A stretch of 64,000 nucleotides of DNA from Candidatus Uhrbacteria bacterium. Its GTDB lineage: Bacteria > Patescibacteriota > Patescibacteriia > 2-12-FULL-60-25. The notes under the pieces were generated by a model that saw nothing but the letters and a program-made list of their open reading frames with translations, searched no databases and was not told the DNA's origin. The stretch is taken from contig JAHBAS020000007.1 of the NCBI GenBank assembly GCA_018499965.2, positions 1 through 64,000 on the forward strand, read 5' to 3'. The position numbers and the translations under genes are program-made. Below are positions 39,191 through 46,384 of the stretch, one piece after another (positions within the stretch are counted from its first letter, which is position 1; each line of letters begins with the position of its first letter).

Positions 39191-40378
39191 CTACGGAAGC
39201 GGTACGATGTTGTTCGTCGTCTCTGATCCGGCGTATTGATCGAGGGGTAGGAGAGGAATCATGGTGACAAGCGGACGCTTGCTCCCATCGAGGAATGTGA
39301 CGATACCTTCTGCGCGAACGGACGGAATGTAAAACGTTCGTCGTTCGTCGTTCACTTTGACGTCGTGACGATAGAGGCCTTGGGAGAATGCGTTGTAGGT
39401 GATGGTGCCGCTTGCGGTCCAGGAAGGAAATCCATCTGCGCCTCCTCGCATGAGGAAGTTGAGCATGTCCTGTTCGGAAATGCTTGGATAGTTGGAACGG
39501 TCCACGTCCTGGATCATCTCGAAGGTCCCGCTTTCCACGCTTTGCGTATCCGATCGAACGACGACTTCTGCGCCGTTCACCAGGCTACCATCCGACTGAT
39601 AGACGATTTGATTGTCTTGGTTGAAATTGAATTGAATCAGGTTCCGATTCGGAAATTCGGGTGTAACGCACGCTGCATTTTTTTGCGGCAAACGAGGAAT
39701 GTCTTCATCGAGAACGTGGGCATCTTGGGCGCCGGATCGAATCTGTTCAACGGATAAGCTTGTCATGCATCGTCCGTTTTGTTCCTCGTGTTTCCACCAG
39801 CTTTCCCATGAGAAGGCGAGTTGCGGATTCCCCCAGATTTGAATCGGAAATGCTCCACGGTCAACGAGAAACGTTTTTGCGGCCTGTCCCATGAGTTCGG
39901 AAGAGGTGAGCGAAGGGACGGTCAGTGCATCGCGCATGAGTCCGGATCGAACGAATCCAATTCGTCCGTATTCTGCATCATAGCTCCAGTGGTATCCGTT
40001 ATCATCCGTCCATTCGAGCTTGAGTTGCTTACTCGTTGGTGAGCGTTGGAGAAGGCCTGCGGGAATATGCAGTCCGGTAGTGATGTTCTGAAGGAAGGTG
40101 GAATTGGGGAGTGTTTGGCGTTTGCGAAGTACCGTAATGCGGGATGGGAGTGAAGGAGGCTTTGCGATCCAGGTTACGGTTTGATGATCGCGTGGCTCAC
40201 CGATGATTGGGGCACGTCCAGGAATGTTGCCAAAGCCTCGGTCAAAGGTGACGGCGCCTTCTGGGGACGGTGTTCCGGTGCTACTCGAAGACGTCGGCGG
40301 CGTTGGAATGATTGACTGAATGCAGCCAGCTCCGAGGAGGGTGATTGCGAAGCATGTGATGAGAAATCGGTACGGCAT
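39191..40378 (-). CDS. Predicted lipoprotein, similar to the outside domain of the anti-sigma candidate
   Basis: 395 residues from ATG at 40378, with TATACT 6 bases upstream (leaderless). Lipobox LLGAGC at residues 15-20, then a Ser/Thr/Pro linker and a large domain. Several blocks echo the protein at 36396: here NIVYQSDGSLVNGAEVVVRS, there TVYQNGGAKMGIVVGINLRV, with similar flanking helices (DMLNFLMRGGADG against DTILAEAKKGG). This suggests a shared domain, possibly PepSY/DUF-like. Function unknown. Confidence 0.72.
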   Translation of the reverse strand: MPYRFLITCFAITLLGAGCIQSIIPTPPTSSSSTGTPSPEGAVTFDRGFGNIPGRAPIIGEPRDHQTVTWIAKPPSLPSRITVLRKRQTLPNSTFLQNITTGLHIPAGLLQRSPTSKQLKLEWTDDNGYHWSYDAEYGRIGFVRSGLMRDALTVPSLTSSELMGQAAKTFLVDRGAFPIQIWGNPQLAFSWESWWKHEEQNGRCMTSLSVEQIRSGAQDAHVLDEDIPRLPQKNAACVTPEFPNRNLIQFNFNQDNQIVYQSDGSLVNGAEVVVRSDTQSVESGTFEMIQDVDRSNYPSISEQDMLNFLMRGGADGFPSWTASGTITYNAFSQGLYRHDVKVNDERRTFYIPSVRAEGIVTFLDGSKRPLVTMIPLLPLDQYAGSETTNNIVPLP

Positions 40379-40404
40379 GGAAGTAGTATACATCGTTTGC
40401 TTGC

Positions 40405-40460
40405 CGTCGACGGTCTACGGGGTTTGTACATTTCCTGTCGACCGTTAGCCGTCGACCATT
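40405..40460. repeat. Dispersed palindrome, family 1
   Basis: GCCGTCGACGGTCTACGG and its partner CTGTCGACCGTTAGCCGTCGACC match the arms at 12902-12956 and 49850-49890 (core GACGGTC/GACCGTC). Confidence 0.5.
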
Positions 40461-40476
40461 TGACCCCTTCGCTCTC

Positions 40477-40505
40477 TTGACGCCCCCTTCTTTATCTCCT
40501 AGTAT
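40477..40505 (+). promoter_or_regulatory. Promoter of the Fe-S assembly cluster
   Basis: TTGACG (40477-40482), 17 bases, TAGTAT (40500-40505). The ATG of the regulator gene is 13 bases further on, so the leader is about 6 bases. Confidence 0.65.
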
Positions 40506-40518
40506 GTAACCAGGTAAT

Positions 40519-40944
40519 ATGCAAGGATTTTTTCGTATCCCCGCCAGATTGCACAGCGGATGTATTCTCATGACGGAATTGGCGCAGGTATCCGATTCGG
40601 ATACCCGTCTTTCTTTGCGTCAGATCGGGGAGCATATGCAGGTTTCGGATGGATATCTCGAGGAAATCGCCGCAACGTTAAAAGCCGCAGGGCTTATCGA
40701 TGGACGGACCGGTCCCAAGGGCGGGTATCGCCTCGCGCGAAAGCCGGAGGACATCTCCATGGAGGAAATCGTGCGCGCGATCGAAGGGCCGGTAGCGCTC
40801 GTATCATGCCACGACGGATCCGCGTGCCCGGTTCAGGAGCTCTGTCACTCAAAGTGTCTGTGGGATTTCTTACAACGCACGGTCATGGATTCCCTTCGGG
40901 AAAAGAAATTATCGGATTGTATCGCAGATATCGGTAAAGCCTAG
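40519..40944 (+). CDS. Rrf2/IscR-family Fe-S cluster regulator
   Basis: 142 residues. Winged helix-turn-helix (LAQVSDSDTRLSLRQIGEHM, VSDGYLEEIAATLKAAGLI) followed by the three-cysteine pattern of Rrf2 proteins (CHDGSACPVQELCHSK, with a fourth Cys as an alternative), which binds a [2Fe-2S] cluster and senses the cell's Fe-S state. First gene of a unit with a cysteine desulfurase and a scaffold, the same order as isc operons. Confidence 0.85.
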   Translation: MQGFFRIPARLHSGCILMTELAQVSDSDTRLSLRQIGEHMQVSDGYLEEIAATLKAAGLIDGRTGPKGGYRLARKPEDISMEEIVRAIEGPVALVSCHDGSACPVQELCHSKCLWDFLQRTVMDSLREKKLSDCIADIGKA

Positions 40945-40945
40945 T

Positions 40946-42151
40946 ATGAAGAAACGTATCTACCTTGATCATGCTGCTACGACGCCCGTTGATCCGGCGG
41001 TTATTCGTGCCATGCGTCCATTTTTTTCAGAGCAGTTCGCAAATCCGTCATCGTTGCATGCGGCAGGGTCGGAGGCACAGCGGGCGGTTGCGCAAGCTCG
41101 ACGAACGATCGCGGACCTTTTGCATGCGCATGAAGAGGAAATCGTTTTCTGTTCCGGGGGAACCGAGTCGGACAATCTTGCGATCCAAGGCACGATCCGT
41201 GCGCATCGCGAACATGGCAATCATGTGATCACGAGCACGATTGAGCATCCGGCGGTATTGGAAACGTTGGAGCGCTTGGCTCGACGTGGAGAAATTGAAC
41301 TCACGAAGATTCCCGTGAGTGAAGATGGTCTCGTGCCCGCGGAGCGCGTTGCACAAGCGATAACGGAACGTACGGTTCTCGTGAGCATCATGATGGCGAA
41401 TAATGAAATCGGAACCGTCCAACCGATTGCCGATATCGGCCGTGCGATTTTGGCCTATCGAAAAGATCATCCGGGGATCTATCCGGTTTTCCATACGGAT
41501 GCCTGTCAGGCTGCTGGAACATTGGATTTGGACGTCATGAAACTGCATACAGATCTCCTCACGTGCAATGGGACGAAGATCTATGGTCCGAAAGGAATCG
41601 GATTGCTTTTTGTTCGACGCGGTTTGAAGATTGAACCGATGATGATCGGCGGCGGTCAGGAGCGGGGGTTGCGTTCAGGAACTGAGGATGTGCCGGGAAT
41701 TATCGGGTTCGCAAAGGCATTCGAGCTCGCTCAGAAGCGGAAAGAAAAAGAAAACGTTCGTCTGGTGGCATTGCGCGATCGGCTTATTGAAGGTTTGTTG
41801 CGCATCCCGAAGTCGCGGTTGAATGGTCATGCAACTGAGCGCTTGCCGAATAACGCGAATATCTCGTTTTTGGATATCGAAGGCGAAGCGGCTGTGCTCT
41901 ATTTGGATGCGAAAGGCATTTGCTGCTCAACGGGTTCCGCGTGCGCTTCAACCTCCCTTGATCCGTCGCATGTGATTCTCGCGCTGGGCATGTCTTATGA
42001 AGCCGCGCACGGTTCCCTGCGTTTTTCACTCGGACATGCGACCATGAAAGAGGATGTCGATACGGTGATTAAGGTCATGCCAAAGATCGTCGAGCGTCTT
42101 CGTCATATGAGTCCGGTGAATTTGGATATGAAATATTTTAAAAAAGGGTAG
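40946..42151 (+). CDS. iscS: Cysteine desulfurase (NifS/IscS)
   Basis: 401 residues, full length, starting one base after the regulator gene. The PLP lysine region (HTDACQAAGTLDLDVMKLH, then TCNGTKIYGPKGIGLLFV) and the catalytic cysteine GICCSTGSACAS are intact. Moves sulfur from cysteine to the IscU-type scaffold encoded 37 bases downstream. Confidence 0.96.
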   Translation: MKKRIYLDHAATTPVDPAVIRAMRPFFSEQFANPSSLHAAGSEAQRAVAQARRTIADLLHAHEEEIVFCSGGTESDNLAIQGTIRAHREHGNHVITSTIEHPAVLETLERLARRGEIELTKIPVSEDGLVPAERVAQAITERTVLVSIMMANNEIGTVQPIADIGRAILAYRKDHPGIYPVFHTDACQAAGTLDLDVMKLHTDLLTCNGTKIYGPKGIGLLFVRRGLKIEPMMIGGGQERGLRSGTEDVPGIIGFAKAFELAQKRKEKENVRLVALRDRLIEGLLRIPKSRLNGHATERLPNNANISFLDIEGEAAVLYLDAKGICCSTGSACASTSLDPSHVILALGMSYEAAHGSLRFSLGHATMKEDVDTVIKVMPKIVERLRHMSPVNLDMKYFKKG

Positions 42152-42188
42152 GCGGAGAAATACCACCTCCTCATAACGATCTCCTGCT

Positions 42189-42839
42189 ATGTCAGACGTA
42201 ACTTCCCGGGACGCGAAACAGAAATGGGTCTACACGAATACCGTGAAAGATCATTTTTTTCATCCGCGCAATTTCATGGAAGATGAAGAGACGTATCAGG
42301 CGAGCGGCGTGGGAATGGTCGGTTCTCCGGCTTGTGGAGACATGATGAAGATTTGGATCAAGGTCGATCCGGCAACGGAGCGGATCACGGATATGAAATG
42401 GCAGACCTTCGGATGTGCCTCCGCGATCGCGTCCACGTCTATGATGTCGGTCATCGTCACGGAGAATGGGGGAATGACGATCGAGGATGCGCGCAAGCTC
42501 AGGCCTCAGGACATCATGGAGCGTCTCGGCGGATTGCCTGTTCGTAAGGTGCATTGCTCCGTGCTTGGTGATAAGGCGCTTCGTTCTGCAATCAACGACT
42601 ATTTGCGAAAGGTTAATCAGGATGCGCGCGTGGAAGTGGAACACGGGAGATTGGTGGACAAGGTGGTAAAGGTCACGGATCATGATATCGAAGAAGCGGT
42701 GCTCGATGGCGCATGGACGCTCGAAGCCGTTCAGCGAAAGACCAAGGTCGGAACCGGTGACCCTTCTTGCATCCCAGAGGTTGAACAGCTTATTCGCTTC
42801 TACCAAGAGAAGCATTTCGGGAAGGAAGACGGGAAATAG
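42189..42839 (+). CDS. IscU/NifU-type Fe-S scaffold with a degenerate BFD-like C-terminal domain
   Basis: 216 residues. The IscU domain (about 15-130) has its three cluster ligands in GSPACGDMM, FGCASAIAS and KVHCSVL. Residues about 135-205 look like the [2Fe-2S] BFD-like middle domain of NifU (VKVTDHDIEEAVLDGAWTLE, KTKVGTGDPSC) but most of its four cysteines are gone, with one left. So this is a NifU-like protein without the middle cluster and without the C-terminal Nfu domain. No Shine-Dalgarno; AACGAT ends 8 bases upstream. Confidence 0.88.
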   Translation: MSDVTSRDAKQKWVYTNTVKDHFFHPRNFMEDEETYQASGVGMVGSPACGDMMKIWIKVDPATERITDMKWQTFGCASAIASTSMMSVIVTENGGMTIEDARKLRPQDIMERLGGLPVRKVHCSVLGDKALRSAINDYLRKVNQDARVEVEHGRLVDKVVKVTDHDIEEAVLDGAWTLEAVQRKTKVGTGDPSCIPEVEQLIRFYQEKHFGKEDGK

Positions 42840-42840
42840 T

Positions 42841-42889
42841 TAATTGGTGGGCGCATTTTCTCAATCGTCTATTTACCAATTACCTGTTT
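42841..42889. repeat. Dispersed palindrome, family 2
   Basis: TAATTGGT (about 42841) and ACCAATTA with the flank CTATTTACCAAT shared with 11401-11455. Confidence 0.5.
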
Positions 42890-42921
42890 TCGCGTACGAT
42901 CCTCCGTATACGCATTTTCCT

Positions 42922-43176
42922 ATGTCTGATGCAAAAAAATCTGAACCAAAGAAGCCGTTGAAAATCTCCCGCGTGGTCGTTGATCGCGACGCGTGTATCG
43001 GCGCGGCTCCGTGCGTCACGATCGCTCCAGGCGTGTTTCAGCTTGATGATGAAAATAAGGCCTATATCGTGGATCAAAACGGCGCAGACGCCGAAACGAT
43101 CATGCTCGCAGCCCAATCTTGTCCAGTGCAGGCGATTATCGTTTACGATGAGCAAGGCAATCAGATTTATCCATAA
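42922..43176 (+). CDS. Small ferredoxin with an unusual cysteine set
   Basis: 84 residues. The Fe-S binding region reads DACIGAAPCVTIAPGVFQL and ends SCPVQAI, so three of the usual four cysteines (CxxCxxC...CP) are present and the second is replaced by Ala, a pattern seen in [3Fe-4S] ferredoxins such as the CxxDxxC type. Sits right after the Fe-S assembly genes. The N-terminus is Lys/Pro-rich. Confidence 0.85.
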   Translation: MSDAKKSEPKKPLKISRVVVDRDACIGAAPCVTIAPGVFQLDDENKAYIVDQNGADAETIMLAAQSCPVQAIIVYDEQGNQIYP

Positions 43177-43199
43177 AGGTTGATGTTGAGATAGTGAAA

Positions 43200-43237
43200 C
43201 GCCCTGACTTGAACCATTCCAAGTCAGGGCGATTTTG
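43200..43237 (+). terminator. Terminator of the Fe-S cluster
   Basis: CGCCCTGACTTG pairs with AAGTCAGGGCG around AACCATTCC; tail ATTTTG. Confidence 0.75.
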
Positions 43238-43263
43238 TTCGGCAACAGAGAGGAGGTGAAACA

Positions 43264-44649
43264 TTACGGCTTTTGTCGTACATCTGCCCGTTCTGGATCC
43301 CAGTTTGTCGGTCCGAGGCCGCCGGCTTGAACCGCGACAATCGCTTGTCTTGCTGGCAGACGCGAGCTTGGAGGTAGATCAATTTCTGGTTGCATAAAAG
43401 GGATAGCCGTTTGCTTCTCAGGAATGCCCTGAGGCCACACCTCTTCTATGGATACGCCGAGGAGCGTTCCACTGTGCGATGAGGGGATTTCCTCATCGTT
43501 GAAAAAATCTCCTTCCTGGGTTTCCGTCGGTACGGTTTGTGCTGCGAGGCCTTGAAGCGTTTCCGATCTGTGGTATTGGTAGCCTGTCTTTGGAAGTCGT
43601 GGAATTTCCACGACCTGATCTGTGGTCTCCGGTGGCGGCTTGCTGAATCCTCGAGTTTGCCGTTCTGTACCCCCTATTTCATCAAGTGTGACGTCCTCGA
43701 TGGCAACTTCGTCCTCATTGATTTCGATCACAACCTCGTCGTCATCGGTTTCGGTCTCTGCGGGCGGGTTGTCCTGTTGGGGATGCGGTGGCGGTCGAAG
43801 TGTTTGTGCCGTTCCGTCCGGATCCGTTTCGTCTTCTTCCGGAGGTTTCTCGGTGCTAAAGGGTATCAGGTCGATGAGTGTACGTTCCGGATCTTCGATG
43901 TCGATAGAACCGGGATCGTCTAGTTCTGGCTCGTTGGGCCCTGCTGCGAGAATATGGATCATCTGCGGCTGTTCTTCTCGAAGGATATTCGTGATGCTCT
44001 CGGAAGACAGTTCTGTTTCTCTGATGTGATGCCTGAGTGTTCTGATCGTCTGATCGCGTTTTTCGATCATAGCGAGCATGCGCTCGGCGAGGTTGGAGAG
44101 GTCTGATCCGGCTTCGCGCGCGACATTGAGATCGAGTTGCACTTGGATTCGATCACGAAGCGTTTGCTCCGTAGAATCGAGCTGCTCTTGTCGTGTACGA
44201 ATAAGTTCCAGGACCAAGTCGAATTCGAAATTTCCTTTCCCGCGAAGAAGTGTAAGCTCATTGAGCCATGCCCGATCAATGCGTACGATCGTCGTACGCG
44301 TTTCTGCAACAACGCTGTATCGCGCCGGTTGATCTGCATACTCTTCGGAGAGCGCTTCGGCAAAGCCGACGCGTCCAGCCTTGAGGATACGGAGTTCTTT
44401 GGTAAGCGGAATCCCTTGATGTTCAACGACGAGTTCTTCGCGAGCTTGACCATCAAGGAGGACGAATGCACGATGGTACACCCGTTCTTGAGCGATGATG
44501 GTATCGCCGGCCACGAAGGATTCTTCGCGTTCTTTCAGGTCTGGATTTCGCTCAACGAGCGTTTTCCAATACCGTCCCAATGCGGGATATTTGATGTCGA
44601 TCACGGTAGCCCCGCTCATTTCTGGGGAGTGATTCTTCTGTTGGTTCAT
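43264..44649 (-). CDS. Protein with an N-terminal cyclic-nucleotide-binding fold
   Basis: 461 residues from ATG at 44649, which has AGGAAGG 6 bases before it. Residues about 40-150 match the CRP/cNMP-binding beta-roll (FVAGDTIIAQERVYHRAFVLLDG, then ITKELRILKAGRVGFAEALSEE). A coiled coil follows (about 165-230), then about 150 acidic, Pro/Asp/Glu-rich disordered residues. The C-terminus has short hydrophobic motifs (SGTLLGVSIEEVWPQGIPE). No DNA-binding domain, so it may be a signalling scaffold. Convergent with the ferredoxin gene. Confidence 0.75.
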   Translation of the reverse strand: MNQQKNHSPEMSGATVIDIKYPALGRYWKTLVERNPDLKEREESFVAGDTIIAQERVYHRAFVLLDGQAREELVVEHQGIPLTKELRILKAGRVGFAEALSEEYADQPARYSVVAETRTTIVRIDRAWLNELTLLRGKGNFEFDLVLELIRTRQEQLDSTEQTLRDRIQVQLDLNVAREAGSDLSNLAERMLAMIEKRDQTIRTLRHHIRETELSSESITNILREEQPQMIHILAAGPNEPELDDPGSIDIEDPERTLIDLIPFSTEKPPEEDETDPDGTAQTLRPPPHPQQDNPPAETETDDDEVVIEINEDEVAIEDVTLDEIGGTERQTRGFSKPPPETTDQVVEIPRLPKTGYQYHRSETLQGLAAQTVPTETQEGDFFNDEEIPSSHSGTLLGVSIEEVWPQGIPEKQTAIPFMQPEIDLPPSSRLPARQAIVAVQAGGLGPTNWDPERADVRQKP

Positions 44650-44880
44650 GCTGCACCTTCCTCTGTTGTTTGGAGGTCGAAAGTTCGTTTTGGCAGGAAT
44701 GCCATTCCCCACTTGAGGGAATGAGCGACCTTTTCATATCAAAGATGTGTTGTCAAGCCCGCCTTGCAGACTTAATCCTCATATCTTAGAAAGAAATGGC
44801 CAAAAATTTATGCATTTTGCTGCGTCAGCAGCGTAGCAAAAAATGGACAAAGATGCGATCCGTTTGGCGAGTTTCTTGAA

Positions 44881-44912
44881 AAGAAAACACCTGCTGAGCA
44901 GGTGTCTTTTTT
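44881..44912 (-). terminator. Terminator of the RNA methyltransferase gene
   Basis: ACACCTGCT pairs with AGCAGGTGT; the minus-strand tail is TTTTCTTTTC, and the plus strand has TCTTTTTT. Confidence 0.85.
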
Positions 44913-44923
44913 GTAATCATTGA

Positions 44924-46126
44924 TCAGTTTCCGACGTAGGTGAGGACGACGATACGACGCGCTACGCGCTGCCCTTGTCGATGGTAGATGAGCGGACCGT
45001 TGCTGGTATCCCATTCTCCGAGCGGATTGACTACGCGATAGCCGATACGCGCTACTTCTTCATCCAGTCCTACGCGGGCGATTCCGTTATCGGTTTTAAA
45101 CGACGGCCAGACGATCACCAAGCGTGCGCCTTTGACGAGCGTCGGTCGAAGGTGGTCGAGCGTTTGCATCCAGAGTGCGGAAATTTCTTTTGCATTGCGT
45201 TCGATCGCGCTCTGCGATTCATATCCTCGAAGCGGAGGTCCCATCATGCCTTCGCTCACCACGACGTTTATCGAAGATGGATCAAGTCGATCATCGAGAT
45301 TTCGTGCATCTGCAGCGAAGATCGTGGTTCGCTCCGCATCTTGTTCGGTTAAGATCTCCTGCGCCACGAGCCATTCCAAATTGCGTTGCGATGATGCGGA
45401 CTGTCGCGTTTCAATGTCGCTTCCGATAATTCGCTTCGCGCGTGTGACCAATGCCGCTTCCATTAAGATCGTGCCATTGCCGCAAAAAGGATCAAGCAAC
45501 GTTTCACCTTTTTGCACGCGGGCGAGATTCGTCAGGATGCGGGCGAGTTTTGGCGGGAGCATGCCGGCTTCATCGTCTCGTGCCGGTCGCCCGAAGTCCC
45601 GCTCGCTCCACGCGTCGGCGTTTTGCACATGCGTGGTCTTTCCGATATACGCCTTGCCGGATGAGATGATGCAGACGATATCAGTTCCGTATTCCGTGAG
45701 CTTGAGTTTTGCCACGGCCGCCGGTGAGAGCGCTGCCCCTTCTTTACTCGTGACCCATCGGCTCCGGATGCCTCGATCTTTGAGGGCGTGCTTTAATCCG
45801 ATCGGCATTTTCTGAAGATCTTTCTGCATGCGTTCCGTGCCGCCGAAAACCGTAAATCCGAAGTCGAGATTTTCAACGTTCGTTGATTTTTGGATCAGGT
45901 CCGCAAGACGGTCTGCGCTCATCTCGTCCATGGAAAATTCGTCCACGATTTCTCCGAGCTTCACGGTTCCACCCAGCGTTTCCATGAGCATGGTTCCGTC
46001 CCATTTTGCATCTTCAACAATCGCCGCATGACCGATGAGGATGGGCGCATCAAGTTGCGGACGAATGGCATGGAATTCCGCCAAGGAGAGCCGCGGATGC
46101 GTGCCGAAGATGAGGAAATGTTTCAT
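44924..46126 (-). CDS. THUMP/UPF0020-type RNA (guanine-N2) methyltransferase
   Basis: 400 residues from ATG at 46126 (MKHFLIFGTHP), with AGGA upstream; longer frames exist. The N-terminal half is a THUMP-like RNA-binding region; the C-terminal half is a SAM methyltransferase with motif I DPFCGNGTILMEA and VVSEGMMGPP in the place of NPPY. Related to Trm11/TrmG10-like enzymes that modify tRNA guanine N2; rRNA is also possible. It has its own terminator. Confidence 0.78.
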   Translation of the reverse strand: MKHFLIFGTHPRLSLAEFHAIRPQLDAPILIGHAAIVEDAKWDGTMLMETLGGTVKLGEIVDEFSMDEMSADRLADLIQKSTNVENLDFGFTVFGGTERMQKDLQKMPIGLKHALKDRGIRSRWVTSKEGAALSPAAVAKLKLTEYGTDIVCIISSGKAYIGKTTHVQNADAWSERDFGRPARDDEAGMLPPKLARILTNLARVQKGETLLDPFCGNGTILMEAALVTRAKRIIGSDIETRQSASSQRNLEWLVAQEILTEQDAERTTIFAADARNLDDRLDPSSINVVVSEGMMGPPLRGYESQSAIERNAKEISALWMQTLDHLRPTLVKGARLVIVWPSFKTDNGIARVGLDEEVARIGYRVVNPLGEWDTSNGPLIYHRQGQRVARRIVVLTYVGN

Positions 46127-46384
46127 GGCATTCATCCTACATGGAGTCGGGGATCTAGGGAAGGCTCGGATCGGAAAAAGTTTCCAGATCTTCTGTTTTT
46201 GCACGATATTTCCGTGGGTATCGTTGGATTTTATTTTTTCTCTATCACAACATTTGACGCATAGAAGAATGTATGGTGAAGTTTGCTATTCCCCTTGGTG
46301 GGGGAATCGGACTTTTGGTCAGGGAATCCTGACCTAGAAATACATTGATCTTTGGACAATTCGGACAGATTGGAAAGGAGACAC

